Shown one piece after another: positions 1 through 10,440 of a stretch of 64,000 bases of DNA. Source of the DNA: Glossina fuscipes (Eukaryota; Arthropoda; Insecta; Diptera; Glossinidae); contig NW_023998432.1 of NCBI RefSeq assembly GCF_014805625.2, positions 2,068,575 to 2,132,574 on the forward strand, in the 5' to 3' direction. Positions within the stretch are counted from its first letter, which is position 1. Each line of letters opens with the position of its first letter. The notes below the pieces were generated by a model. The model did not search any database, had not been told where the DNA came from, and saw only the letters and a program-made list of their open reading frames with translations. A program made the position numbers and the translations under genes.

Positions 1-59
1 TGTTTTTCAAAAGAAATGAAAAATTAGTTTTACAGCATATAACAATTTCAACGCGTATC

Positions 60-518
60 TATAAGCGATGCAGTAGCATTCGTCCAGAAGAATGGAAAAA
101 GTTGACCACGTCTACAAAATATCATAGTGCATCAAAATTCAATTGTTTTTTCAATATGCAAATTCTTGGCCAGTTTCAAATTTATTATATACCTAAATAT
201 TCGCCTGTCCGCCTGTTCGTTTGTCCATCTGATTGTTTCCGCAACCTTGTAGTATTTGGGGTAAACATTCTCCCGTTAGCGAATATGCCTACGTTGCCTA
301 CGTTGGCTACAGCTTTGCAAAAGAATTTGGAATTGATCTAAGTTTTTCAAAGCACACGCCTACAATGCCGACATACCTATATCACAAAACCTTTAATTTT
401 AAAAATGGCAGAAATCAGCTGCGCCCACTCCATAGTAATTCTTTTTGCCTTTTTTAGGATAAGGGTGATGTGTATAAAAGATGCGGTCCCGACCGAATTT
501 AACTTTCGTACTTATTTT
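60..518 (-). repeat. Family A dispersed repeat, copy 1 (left part may run off the window)
   Basis: Family A is defined here by comparing copies within the window. Read on the minus strand this copy starts near 518 with a terminal block (TTAAATTCGG, a short palindromic GGTCGGGACC core, then TTTTATACACATCACC and ATCCTAAAAA). This block is shared with the copies at 8672, 37380, 43910 and 51541. It also shares with copy 2 a 'gtaaacattctccc' block and an 'accacgtctac' block. No coding capacity is visible. The far end is not seen before base 1. The class of element is unknown. Confidence 0.6.
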
Positions 519-3500
519 TGTTGCAATGTTTATGATGAAACAGAAAGCATTCTAACGATCAATAAAAGAATTACATCCGTTTTGCTTTTATTTTATATTA
601 AAATAAAATTTATTAAATTTCTACACAATATTGTTGTTAAATCTACAGCAACAAAAACAGCATTGTGACATTGTGTCAAAGCGTAGGCTGTAGTATGAAA
701 CATATATTTGCACAATACATAGACAGACGGACATTGCTGACTGTCAAGTAAATGAAATTACCATAAATTTTATCATAACTACGGTATGCGGTATGTTTTG
801 CTTGCTGATGTCAATGGTTACAAAACACAGGCACATATACGTACATGCATACATACATAAGCACACTTAAACACACCTACATGTAATTATATATTTATAT
901 GTGTGCATGCCCATTCAGAACACAAACTGCAGCAGGAGAGATAGCGGGCGTGTGTGTGTGTGTGTGCACGTTTATTTAATTAAAAATTGCCACAAATTTC
1001 ATTCATTCTGTGTGCGTGCAAATTAAAACAAAACAGAATAAAAAAAAAAAATCGCCTTCCAATACATTTAAAATATTAAGAGCGCACAACGATACCGACG
1101 ACAAGTGTAACGTATGTGAATGAAAATAGTCAACTGACGTTGAAGTTCGATATACGTACAACAAGGGTAGGCACACAGGGTTCATCTGCGTGGGCAATAT
1201 TGTCGTTCCTGGTGTCACTGTTACGGCAGTTGTTAAGTCCAGTACTTTTCTTTCTTTTTCACCAAAAAGAAAAAAAAAAAAAAAGTTTATCATGTCCAAA
1301 TGCCCCTTCCGAGCACCTTTCGGTTTACTCTCGGAAATTACCTCATGCTAACAGATTATATTTGTATATAATTAAAACATTGCGCCGATTAAAACAACTT
1401 TCCAAACTTTCGCGTTTTATGTTCTTAAGGAACAAAAAGGTGCAACGCCAGAATAGAAGCAATTTTTCGTCCGACTATCAAAAATCGCGAGCGTTTAATG
1501 TTACTACATTTGCATAGCTATGATCGGACGACAATGTGTAAAGCAACGTCCAAAATGAAATTAATTATCAGACAAACAACAAATGCGTTCAAATAAGTAG
1601 TCGATAGTCGTACCTGTATACGCTTGATAATGACAAAATTAATTGCGTTCCGAGACTGAGAAAACGAATATATTATAAAAAAGGCAAATAAAGAGAACTA
1701 ACGCTCATACGCACATATGGATATTAAAACATACACGCATAAATGCATACATCCCTATGTATCTTATGAGTATCCGTTCGATCGCGAGTAGGGCAAGCCA
1801 AGTTAATAATTTGTAAATGAATTTCCGTCTTCTACAGTTGTATGTTAGCATGCGCAAGCATGAGCATACATTTACACGAGCATACAATACATTTATCGAA
1901 TGCATATAAAATGAAACTTGTTAACAATAACAAGGCTAAAAAGACAGACCGTACAGTAGATCGACATAAAATAAAATGTCCTTAATTTAACTCTTCCTAC
2001 GGGTCCCTTGCATACTGTCATCTCTTCCACACCAATCATCATTTTACCGCCTGCATCCCGCAGTTTCTTCGATGCGCAATGCCTATATAATCAAACCCCG
2101 TGCAAAGAAGTCGATTATTTTTCCGTTATAATGATTCCCGTAGTGCAATTAAGGCACGGATAGTGTTATACCAATCATATGATGTCCTTTACTGTATTTA
2201 TGTCCTGTTGTATCGCTGTTCTGTTGCTCTGTGACCGAGTGCTGTTTGCTTGTATGTGCATGCGTCCAAGTGCTTGCGTCGTAATAAATGTCATTTAAAA
2301 TTAATAACTTTGATATTTAAATGTAAAAATAATAAATCGACAGCAACAACAGTAACGGTCACAATAATAAAAAACGAGAGAGATAAACTTCACTTGGTTC
2401 CCTTTAAAAGGAAAATTTGAAAAATAAAGAGTTTTAAAGGAAACATCGAAAACATAAAATACTATAACGGAAACAACAACAACGTTAGTCTGGTGATACA
2501 TACCCATCCGACATAGTTGGCTCATGACTTAACCAAAATCTCAGTAAATACTTTTGGAATACTTTTCCCACTTCCATAATTAGTTGTTATGCGCCAGGGT
2601 TCAGTTGGATTTTATTTTAGCTTTAGTTCTATTCATATCTACTTGTTTTATATAATCTCCGAAAGATTAGCGACGTACTATAAACAAAAAGATGAAACGA
2701 TCATCCTGATAATCATACAATTAATTGACAAAAATGATTGTTAAATAAAAATATTCTCTCAAATCAATCACTTTGTTCACTTTTGTACTAATTTTCTGAA
2801 ATATTTTAGGAAATCCAGAGCAGAATATCCGATATCTTCTATCTCGACGAAATAAAGAAGAATCGCAACATTTTTTGCCGAGAGGATTACATGGTGGACT
2901 TTTTTTAAGCATTTAGACGTAAAATTTCACATCCGTAATTCTCACTGATCGACAAACATATTGTGACCAATCAATTAAATTTTTAGAGTTTTCGTCGTTA
3001 CTGGAGGTGCCCTCACATCAGAGATTATATAATAAAACATAGTTTAATCCCCTATCCCTATCTATACACCTTGGCATCTATCGCGGACATAGTTGAAAAA
3101 TGCCATATGAACGAAGTGTATGTGTGTGCGTACGTGTGTAGAAAAATAGTATACAAACGTCGATTTGTTTAAATCTATTATTCGTTAGTAAAATGGTCTT
3201 CAACGAGAACAACACTTTTTTATTATTTTAAAAATTCATACATATTTTTTCATATCTTTATATGATTTTGTGCGATTTTCAATAGTATCTTCGAAATAAA
3301 CGGAAATAGTTATTTTGTTCGACACCTTTTTATGTGTTGTTACATTCTTTTGGTGCTTAATTGGTTTCCAGCAGTTGGACGAATAAGTAGCCACGGTTAT
3401 CTAGTTACCTATGTTAAGCGCTGTTCCAAAGCAATCAGTACATCATTTGTACAGGTAAAATTTTTTAATTTTAATGCTTTAGCTTAGACGCAAACCTATT

Positions 3501-5560
3501 CGGCAACCATTCTTAATTTCGATGAGTAAGTTTCTCTGTTATTCGGTTACCTATTATACACTTGTGTGTACACTATCTATATTTTTATACATATCCGAAC
3601 TTTGGCCTCAGGAGCAAACAAACGTAAAAATGATGAGGGCGCAAAAGCCAGGGTTTCTCATATTTTTTGCATCAATGCAACCTAAATATCAAAAAATATT
3701 AATAGTAATAATAATAATTATAATAAAAGAAATTTAAAAAGTCACGTCTACTATGGTATACTGGCATTAAAGCTTAGCTAAAGTATATGGATCAGGAGGC
3801 ATCAACCACGTTGAGCAGGTCATATAGATAATTATAAAAAGAAAGATTCGAAATTTCTTAAATTTCCAATTATCTTAGTTTTGTACTGTAAGGTACAACA
3901 TGTGTTTCTTTGAGAAACTCTGACATTGGCGACATGAAAACGTGAAAAAGTGTACCAAACGGAAAAACAAATGAAAAGATGGATGGATGGATAACCATTC
4001 TTACGCGATACACTTTATCCAAATGCATACACATATACTCGTACATACATACATACATACATAAATTTATTTTGTATTACAAAATAAAACAGAAAAGAAA
4101 AGGTCGTTGTATGAAAATTTTACAGCAAAAGTAGAATAAAAGCACAATACAATATAGGACAGACATGCAAATATATTTACGCAATTAAGTGATTTTTCGT
4201 TGAAAAAAAAACAAAAAAAAAAACACTTTCTTCGCCAGAGTAAATGCATTAACATCGCTTTTTCACTTCAGAGTTGGGTAGACCGAATGGCAGGCAGAGC
4301 AAGCAACACGGTAGTGATCTTTACTTTTCAAGGAAAAACAAAACATTAACTTAACATTTTGTTGTTGTAGCTGTTCTTGTTGTTCTTCATTACTTGATGT
4401 TCAATACCAAAATAAAAAAATAAAATACAAATCCAAATATGAAAAGCAAACAACACACCATCTCTCAACGCTTAAGTGCTCACAACACAACGAACGACAT
4501 TCACGCTTATAGAGTACAAAAACATAAAAAAAAAGTTGTTTTGCGTATACAAAAAAAAAAAAAAAAAAAAAGAGAAAAAAGAAAAAAGAAGCTTTCAGCA
4601 GAAATCTTGACTAATCTGTGTTCATTTTGTTAAAGTATACGTAAGTGTTGCTTGCATTCTTGTAGTGCTAAATAAACATTTATATAACGAATGCACTCAT
4701 TGTCGCCGCTAAATGTCAAATCTGACAGTTTAGCATAACTGACACAAGCATACGTACACGTTACCGTATCAGATCATGGACACTTTCCGAGAAGCGCCAG
4801 TAATGTAGTTCTCAAATTAATGGAAACACTTAAGCCTTTTAATGAGTATACAAAACGACGCGGCAGAACGCAAGACGGAAATCAAGCACTTTCTAAAGAG
4901 TATTTAGTGTATTTCGTGTACTTCACGAATATTTTGTGAAGCTATTAAATGCGACCTTATGTTCATATCTCAGAGCATTGCGATTGTTGATAAACTTACA
5001 CATATCCACAATCTCTATTATAGTGAAAAACTCAATCCCCAGCCTATTTAAAGCACTTTCGCAATAATATCTTAGCAATATTTTATATTTCATATAAATA
5101 GCATCGCAAAAGGATTTGAAGAAATGAATACTTCGTACTTTTCTGTGATACGGGATGTCAGGAAGCTTTTCTGATTTAATTACGCTGCGCGCGAATGTGC
5201 GAACGCATATGTGGCTGTGTGCGTAAATGTGCATAATAAATTTAGATGCGTTCATAAATATTTCCTTGGATAACGTCCTGAGCCTGGCAGAGGCAACCTT
5301 AGAAAACTAAAGTTCAGGTAATAAGGAGCTTGCATCAAAAATTCAATACACAAGGGTGACCTGTTCCAACTTAAAGGTCCACTTTTCAAAGCACTTTCTT
5401 GATTTCGCAACATCTTGTTATGGGGTGTTATAAAGAATTTCGAACCTCATTAGAATCATAAAACCTTTCTGCCACTTTTAAAAGCAAAATATTTGCGAAA
5501 GGCAACGTCAGACGAATCAAGATAGTTTGAACGGACCAGTCTAGAAGATTTAAAGTAAAA
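519..5560. other. No gene recognised; AT-rich DNA with simple repeats
   Basis: Only short chance frames on both strands, none with family signatures. It holds a GT run at about 951-966, poly-A runs near 1040, 1266 and 4552-4572, ATGG and CATA tetranucleotide runs near 3978 and 4044, and a short inverted repeat at 4708-4734. Confidence 0.6.
4708..4734. repeat. Short inverted repeat (11-bp arms)
   Basis: GCTAAATGTCA pairs with TGACA-g-TTTAGC around a four-base loop, with one bulged G. It could be a hairpin or a palindromic protein site, or could occur by chance. No family match is recognised. Confidence 0.5.
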
Positions 5561-5599
5561 CATTCTTTTATTCCTTTTGAAACAAAAAGGAGGTCGCAT

Positions 5600-5835
5600 A
5601 TTACGTGGTACTGTAAGGGTATCCTTCGGACAGTTTGGCCCATTTTCAATATCAAGCTACGTGCAAGAACCTCCCATTTTTCTAACAAATATAAAAGTCG
5701 ACAACCTTTTTTTGCATCCAGGAGAATGTTTACAAGAGACATTACGCGGACAAGACAGACTTGAGTCTGATCAAGAACATATGCACTTTGTGAGCTCTCT
5801 GAAGCTTTATATCTTTTATATCTTACAATATTGAA
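5600..5835 (+). repeat. Family A dispersed repeat, 5'-truncated copy
   Basis: It contains the family's internal signatures in forward order: 'ctacgtgcaagaacc', 'aagtcgacaacc', 'ggagaatgtttac', a 'gacaagacagac' block, then 'ctgatcaagaac' and 'ctctctgaagc'. The same blocks occur, reversed, at 34640-34810 and, forward, at 38370-38560. The left terminal block is missing, so the copy is truncated or too diverged to see. The open frames across it (5428-6102 minus, 5577-5834 plus) are repeat sequence and not credible genes. Confidence 0.6.
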
Positions 5836-7143
5836 AACAAAAAAATTTGAACAACATATTGGAAAATTTTGAACCATTTTTCTCGAAACACTATACTTGA
5901 AAACGTTACAGAGCAATACCCCAATCCGAATTTTGTACACTATACATAGAACAACATTCCAAAGAGAAGTAAGTGGGATGGTTTCGGCAGACGCTGTTGT
6001 TAAGTAGTGGAGCAGTGGAGTGTTTGTTTTTTTTTTTTTTTTGATTGAAAGATGAATCTTTTCATTTAAACACACGTCACAATCATTATTGTAATGCTGC
6101 ACGTTTGGCTACTACATAAGGCTACCTACTATCGTTTTGACAATTCTTAACCTGAGCTTATATATGAATGCACTATTCCACAACTATTTTTAAAAAGTCC
6201 TACGTATTTTTCTAGTTATAGGCAAAAGGATTAAATGAATCTTTTCTTTCTTTTTTGTTTTTGAAGTGGAATTCAGAGCCTGCTCGAAAATTCGTTAATT
6301 TAGAGATGCCTCATGAGATTGACTTTCATTCCATTACTTTATTTATTTTGTTACTTTTCCTTTCATTCCATAAAAAACAAAAAAAAAATCAGTTGGGTAG
6401 ATACCGTTTTAAAACTGTTAGACTCTCTCTTAAAATACATGAAAATAATTTTTTTCAAATTTTTTAAAATTAAATGGAGACGTGGTAACTTTCGCAGAAC
6501 AATCTTTCTGTTATTTAGCCTCCCCTCCCACACGGCTAGACGACTAACTTCTGCCACTAGAACAACAAGCAAAATTGAAAATGTAGCAACCATTAAAGCT
6601 GTCCTTTTATATTTTTTTGAAAAAATGTCTTAGATAAAATTGCTCGAGAATTGACAAATGTTAATTTATTAGAAAAATAACCTAATTGAGACAAGGGATC
6701 AATGTTATTTTGGTGACGCAGTTAAAAAGCCGAAATAATGGAATTACAATTTTAGAAATCAGCGGCCCGGCTCGAGAAACGTCATACAATTATCTTATCG
6801 GTTTTGAACACATCTGTGGGCATTGCAAGGTTTTTGTTTAACAAATTCTTCTTCAAGTTATCGATTATTTACGGCATATCATATATATATATATATATAT
6901 TTACACTTCGGTTCCCTCTACGGCCCTTCCTATTTAAATTTTTTTGTGGATTTTCATTTCAATGGGAGAAAAAAAAAATTAAAAAAAAAGATGTCATTAT
7001 TTCAAAGAGCCAGTAAACCAAATCTTCCTCAGCAGGCTTCGAAGCCGATGCCACATTCACTAACGACAACCATCCTACACCACTGCCCAAGAAGACGCCC
7101 AACTAAGGGGTCATTTTGATTATTCACCATTCTTTACATAAAA
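5836..7143. other. No gene recognised
   Basis: AT-rich sequence with a poly-T run at about 6027-6042, a TA run near 6881-6900, and short chance frames. Nothing diagnostic was seen. Confidence 0.55.
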
Positions 7144-7163
7144 TTAACCCTTTGCACTCCGTA

Positions 7164-7222
7164 GGTGCCGCTATTGCACCATATGCTTTCATTGCACTAA
7201 CTCTGTCGGCGCAGCTATTGCG
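7164..7222 (+). promoter_or_regulatory. Subterminal repeats of the piggyBac left end (likely transposase-binding region)
   Basis: Two related blocks, GGTGCCGCTATTGCACC at 7164-7180 and GGCGCAGCTATTGCG at 7208-7222, lie just inside the left TIR. piggyBac-family ends carry internal repeats near the TIR that the transposase binds. Assigning that role here is inference from position. Confidence 0.4.
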
Positions 7223-7292
7223 TAGTTTGCATTTAATGACTGGCGGATTTTGAATTTTATTTTATAGTAGATAGATTTACCCTTGAGAAAAC

Positions 7293-7592
7293 ATGGAAGA
7301 AGGAGATTATTGGGAATGTTTTGAGATCAGTGAAAATGAAAATGATAATGAAATTGATATTATAGGCCGTTTCCGGAACGCACAAGAAAGTTGCAGCAGC
7401 ATTTCCGAAGACAGGTTAAATGGAAAACTTCATGTAATGCGAAGAGGTACACAAAAGAACAGTATAGTATGTTCAAAGCGCAAAGGTGATTCCGGAAGAC
7501 GGGAAACAACCAAATATTGTCCAAATAAGCCACGGATGCACGTGGGAGATTGTTTTTACAAATATCACAAAAAACATCACAAACTACATTAA
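7293..7592 (+). CDS. Truncated piggyBac transposase: acidic N-terminus joined to C-terminal cysteine-rich domain
   Basis: This is an intact ATG-to-stop frame of 99 codons inside the miniature piggyBac. Residues 1-35 are rich in Asp and Glu (EEGDYWECFEISENEN...), typical of piggyBac N-termini. Residues about 58-92 keep the look of the C-terminal cysteine-rich domain: a VCS motif, RRET, a Cys, KP, then HVGDCF and KYH, followed by a basic tail. The whole DDD catalytic core between them is absent, so it cannot transpose by itself; a full family transposase is about 550-600 residues. Some expected zinc ligands of the domain appear to be missing. In piggyBac the cysteine-rich domain contacts the terminal repeats, so a product could occupy TIRs and act as a competitor of a full-length enzyme. 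That role is inference. The ATG follows an AT-rich stretch with a TATA-like sequence, and AATAAA-type sequence follows the stop near 7597-7605. Confidence 0.75.
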   Translation: MEEGDYWECFEISENENDNEIDIIGRFRNAQESCSSISEDRLNGKLHVMRRGTQKNSIVCSKRKGDSGRRETTKYCPNKPRMHVGDCFYKYHKKHHKLH

Positions 7593-7711
7593 TTAAATAA
7601 ATAAATTTATAGCAACAGATCTTTTTTTTTTTTTTGGTACAATAGAAGTTCATTTTTGAGATGCTCCAACGCACTTTTGAGTAAAAAAACACTCGGAATG
7701 CAAAGGGTTAA

Positions 7712-8149
7712 AAACAAACTTATTGCAATTCGTTCGTATGACCGGCACTTACACAGGAAGCCCGAGTCCGATTCTATCTGGGGCAAACTATGTTATTGTG
7801 CTTTAACACATATGCATGGTACGAAATTCCCTAAAGGATAAAAAGCGAACGAAGTCAATTCACGGGTATAATTTTTCGGATGAATTTCTTTTTTTTTATA
7901 ATTAATTTAGTATTTTTATAGACATAAGCGTGGTATATGCCTGAAGTTGAACGTGAGGACGCATCCATGAATTCATAATAAAGTTAACTCTTTCTGCAAG
8001 CCATTTGGTGGTCCCTTACAGAGTGTCTCTAAAATATTTTTATGATAGACTTTGTACATAATATTCTTTATCCAGATAGGCGTATACACAATCAATCAAA
8101 TGATTCTTCCCTTATTACTCGTAAATTATAGCAGATAAATTTGCAAAAA
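7712..8149. other. No gene recognised
   Basis: AT-rich sequence between the piggyBac and the second Family A copy. A short frame at 7656-7841 straddles the transposon edge and is not credible. Confidence 0.5.
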
Positions 8150-8672
8150 CTTGAACGCATAATCTACGATCGATGCCGTAGCAATTGTATAAAAATGAGA
8201 AATATTGACCGCGCCTACCCAATATTATAGTGTATTAAAATTGAAATTTTTTTCAATACCTTTACAACGCTTAGAAGCAAGCTTCAAAAATCACTTAAAC
8301 TCCATTAATTCTTGGCGAATTTAAAATATTGGAATGCACCTAAGCGTGTGCGATTGTTCATCTGTCTATCTGTCCATCTATCCAAGTACGTAGTATCTGT
8401 GTGGTAAACATTCTCCCATTCGTGAAAATAACGACATCTCCTACAAATTTGAAAAAAAAAGTGAGGCACGTCTACAAGACTCACACGCCGTTCAAACAAA
8501 AATTGTTACCATCTTTGCTTTCCGTATTTTTTGCTTGCTTTTCATAAAGTTCAGCACGCACATCCAATATTATAGAGTACGAAAATTTAGCTCTCATTTT
8601 TTTGTAGTTTTTTTTTAGAACAACGGTGATGAGCATAAAAGATTCGGTCACGACGGAATTTAATTTTTTTAC
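8150..8672 (-). repeat. Family A dispersed repeat, copy 2
   Basis: Same orientation and block order as copy 1: 'cgatgccgtagca', 'ttgaccgcgcctaccc', the 'ctgtctatctgtcc' block, 'ggtaaacattctccc', then the terminal block ending near 8672 ('ggtgatgagcataaaagattcggtc', 'gacggaatttaa'). It is highly diverged and non-coding. The left boundary is approximate. Confidence 0.6.
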
Positions 8673-9848
8673 TCTCTTTGTTTCTCTTTGTAACAGTAAA
8701 GGATATTTTCCCGTTTTACTTTGTTTCAATTTTTAGTCTGTTTTTTTCAAATTTAAAATGCTTTTATTAATTTTCGAAGATACGAATCAGCCTGAAGTTA
8801 GCCCAGTCTCCTAATGAAAGACAATTCAGTGGTCTATATATCTGATGGGTTAATTTTACATCAGTTGTTAAGAAATATCTGCTGGCAAATAAAATTGGTC
8901 TTAATATATATCACAAAGCAATTACAAGCTGTTATGATCAGTGATCGGTCACAGAGCCAGAATACAGGCGTTAGTATAATATAATATAACATCTAGTAAA
9001 ACGTCTAATTCGATCAATTACACGAGATTGTAGTAATGAATGTTTATCCCGGAGCAGAGTGTTATGCATAGTTTCAGTAAATTCCAACTTCCCGCAATCT
9101 ATTAGTCCTCTAAATATTTCATATTTCTGATGTTGTATAATATTCTATGTTGCGTCGTAGGCTTTATGCATTGTGCTCGAAATCCTTTTGAGCTCAATGC
9201 ACTTACTTATTTATTATTCGTACAGGATAGAATATTATGCAATATTTAACATGTAAGGCTATAAAGTGATATACATGTACATATATATACATCCATACAT
9301 ATGTCATCAATATAAAAAATAAATACATTTTTTGGCAAAAGGTTCTATGCCAGCTATAAGCTTATGTTGCATTTGCCGGAAAAATTCTGTCGTCTACTAT
9401 ATTTATTTATTTTTTTTCGCTTTACAAAAAAACGGGTACACATATCTGTGCATTTTAACGTAATATTATTTATTTTGAATCATTGAGCCCGTATGCCTTT
9501 AATGCATATTTCTATTCATCTTCTAATAAGCAGAACGTGCTAAGGTATGGAAAAGGACACAAGCGTAAACTTTCTTTATTGATTTAATTTTTTTTTTTTT
9601 CACATTCTTTGATATATGAAAAGTTTCACACAATAAGAGCAAGAGAAACCATTACTATAACTTAATGCTTTGTTATGCATTTTGTTATACATTTAAATCC
9701 ATTAGTTATTTTCTACTATGCACGCAATCCATTAGAATATAAGCAGCAGACAACATTGGTTACGTATGCGCCTTCCAAACAGATAAACTTTTACTTATGG
9801 CGAAAACTGCATAAAAGGCTGAAGGAAATCTGCATATAACAGACACAC
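8673..9848. other. No gene recognised
   Basis: AT-rich, with short TA-rich and poly-T stretches (for example near 9590). No coding or element signature was seen. Confidence 0.55.
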
Positions 9849-9905
9849 ATGGCAGTTTTAATTTCTTACAAAATACGTACACCTTTCGGCTTTGTAATCA
9901 ACACG

Positions 9906-9938
9906 GCTGCTGTTGCTGCTGCCTTTGCTGCTGCTGTT

Positions 9939-9971
<33 letters not shown>
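9906..9971 (+). repeat. Imperfect (CTG)n/(CAG)n microsatellite
   Basis: Runs of GCT/CTG triplets are interrupted by short T-rich pieces; the longest uninterrupted run lies at about 9943-9970. Frames on both strands read through it as polyalanine (9849-10130 plus, 9866-10171 minus), but the flanks have no domain or splice context, so I treat it as a microsatellite and not an exon. Confidence 0.85.
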
Positions 9972-10263
9972 TCGAGTACTGTTTCCACTAGCAATTTTGA
10001 GTACAAGTTTTGTGTTAAGAATTTACAAAAAACTGCTAAAAATGCAAATTTCCTTTTTTTTCCTTTGTTTTTGCTCATGCAAAATAAACATGAACAAATG
10101 GTGAACTTGAGCTTTAAGGAGTACATATAAATGTACACAACGAGCGAAAGAAAGAGAGAGAAAATAAACACAGTCAGGCATCATATAGCAACAAGAACAA
10201 GAACACGGTAGAATTGAACACGACTACCTTTAATTAGTTGTTGCTTTATACAAAGGTGCGAAC

Positions 10264-10266
<3 letters not shown>

Positions 10267-10296
<30 letters not shown>

Positions 10297-10440
10297 CATG
10301 AAAAAAAGATATAGCTAGACGCGCATACACATATATACATACGCATAAACACGCACACATACACACACACATACACACACACACACCTACATACATACAT
10401 ACATATATACATACACGCGTACATACAAACACACACAAAC
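10267..10440. repeat. TA run followed by CA/CATA microsatellites
   Basis: A (TA)n stretch at about 10267-10298 is followed by mixed (CA)n and (CATA)n runs at about 10320-10440. The reverse frames rich in Cys, Val and Tyr across this region are products of the simple repeat. Confidence 0.9.

Larger units (their letters stand above)
7144..7711 (+). mobile_element. Miniature piggyBac element (560 bp) with TTAA target duplications
   Basis: The element body is 7148-7707. It is flanked on both sides by TTAA (7144-7147 and 7708-7711), the obligate piggyBac target duplication. The left end CCCTTTGCACTCCG matches the reverse complement of the right end (CCCTTTGCATTCCG) at 13 of 14 bases, which is the piggyBac TIR form starting CCC. 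Subterminal repeats sit inside the left end: 7164-7180 is itself palindromic (GGTGC...GCACC), and a related copy lies at 7208-7222. The interior carries one ORF whose ends resemble the two ends of a transposase, with the catalytic middle missing. This makes it an internally deleted, non-autonomous derivative. The near-match of the TIRs and the open ORF suggest it is fairly recent. Confidence 0.9.

Noticed and set aside
3395..3415. 'ggttatctagttacctatg' resembling the mir-9 mature sequence
   Set aside because: The seed (CTTTGGT) is absent and no pairing arm is visible nearby.
5428..6102. The 224-codon minus-strand frame, the longest in the window
   Set aside because: It lies across a Family A fragment, a poly-T run gives a run of lysines, and no domain is recognisable.
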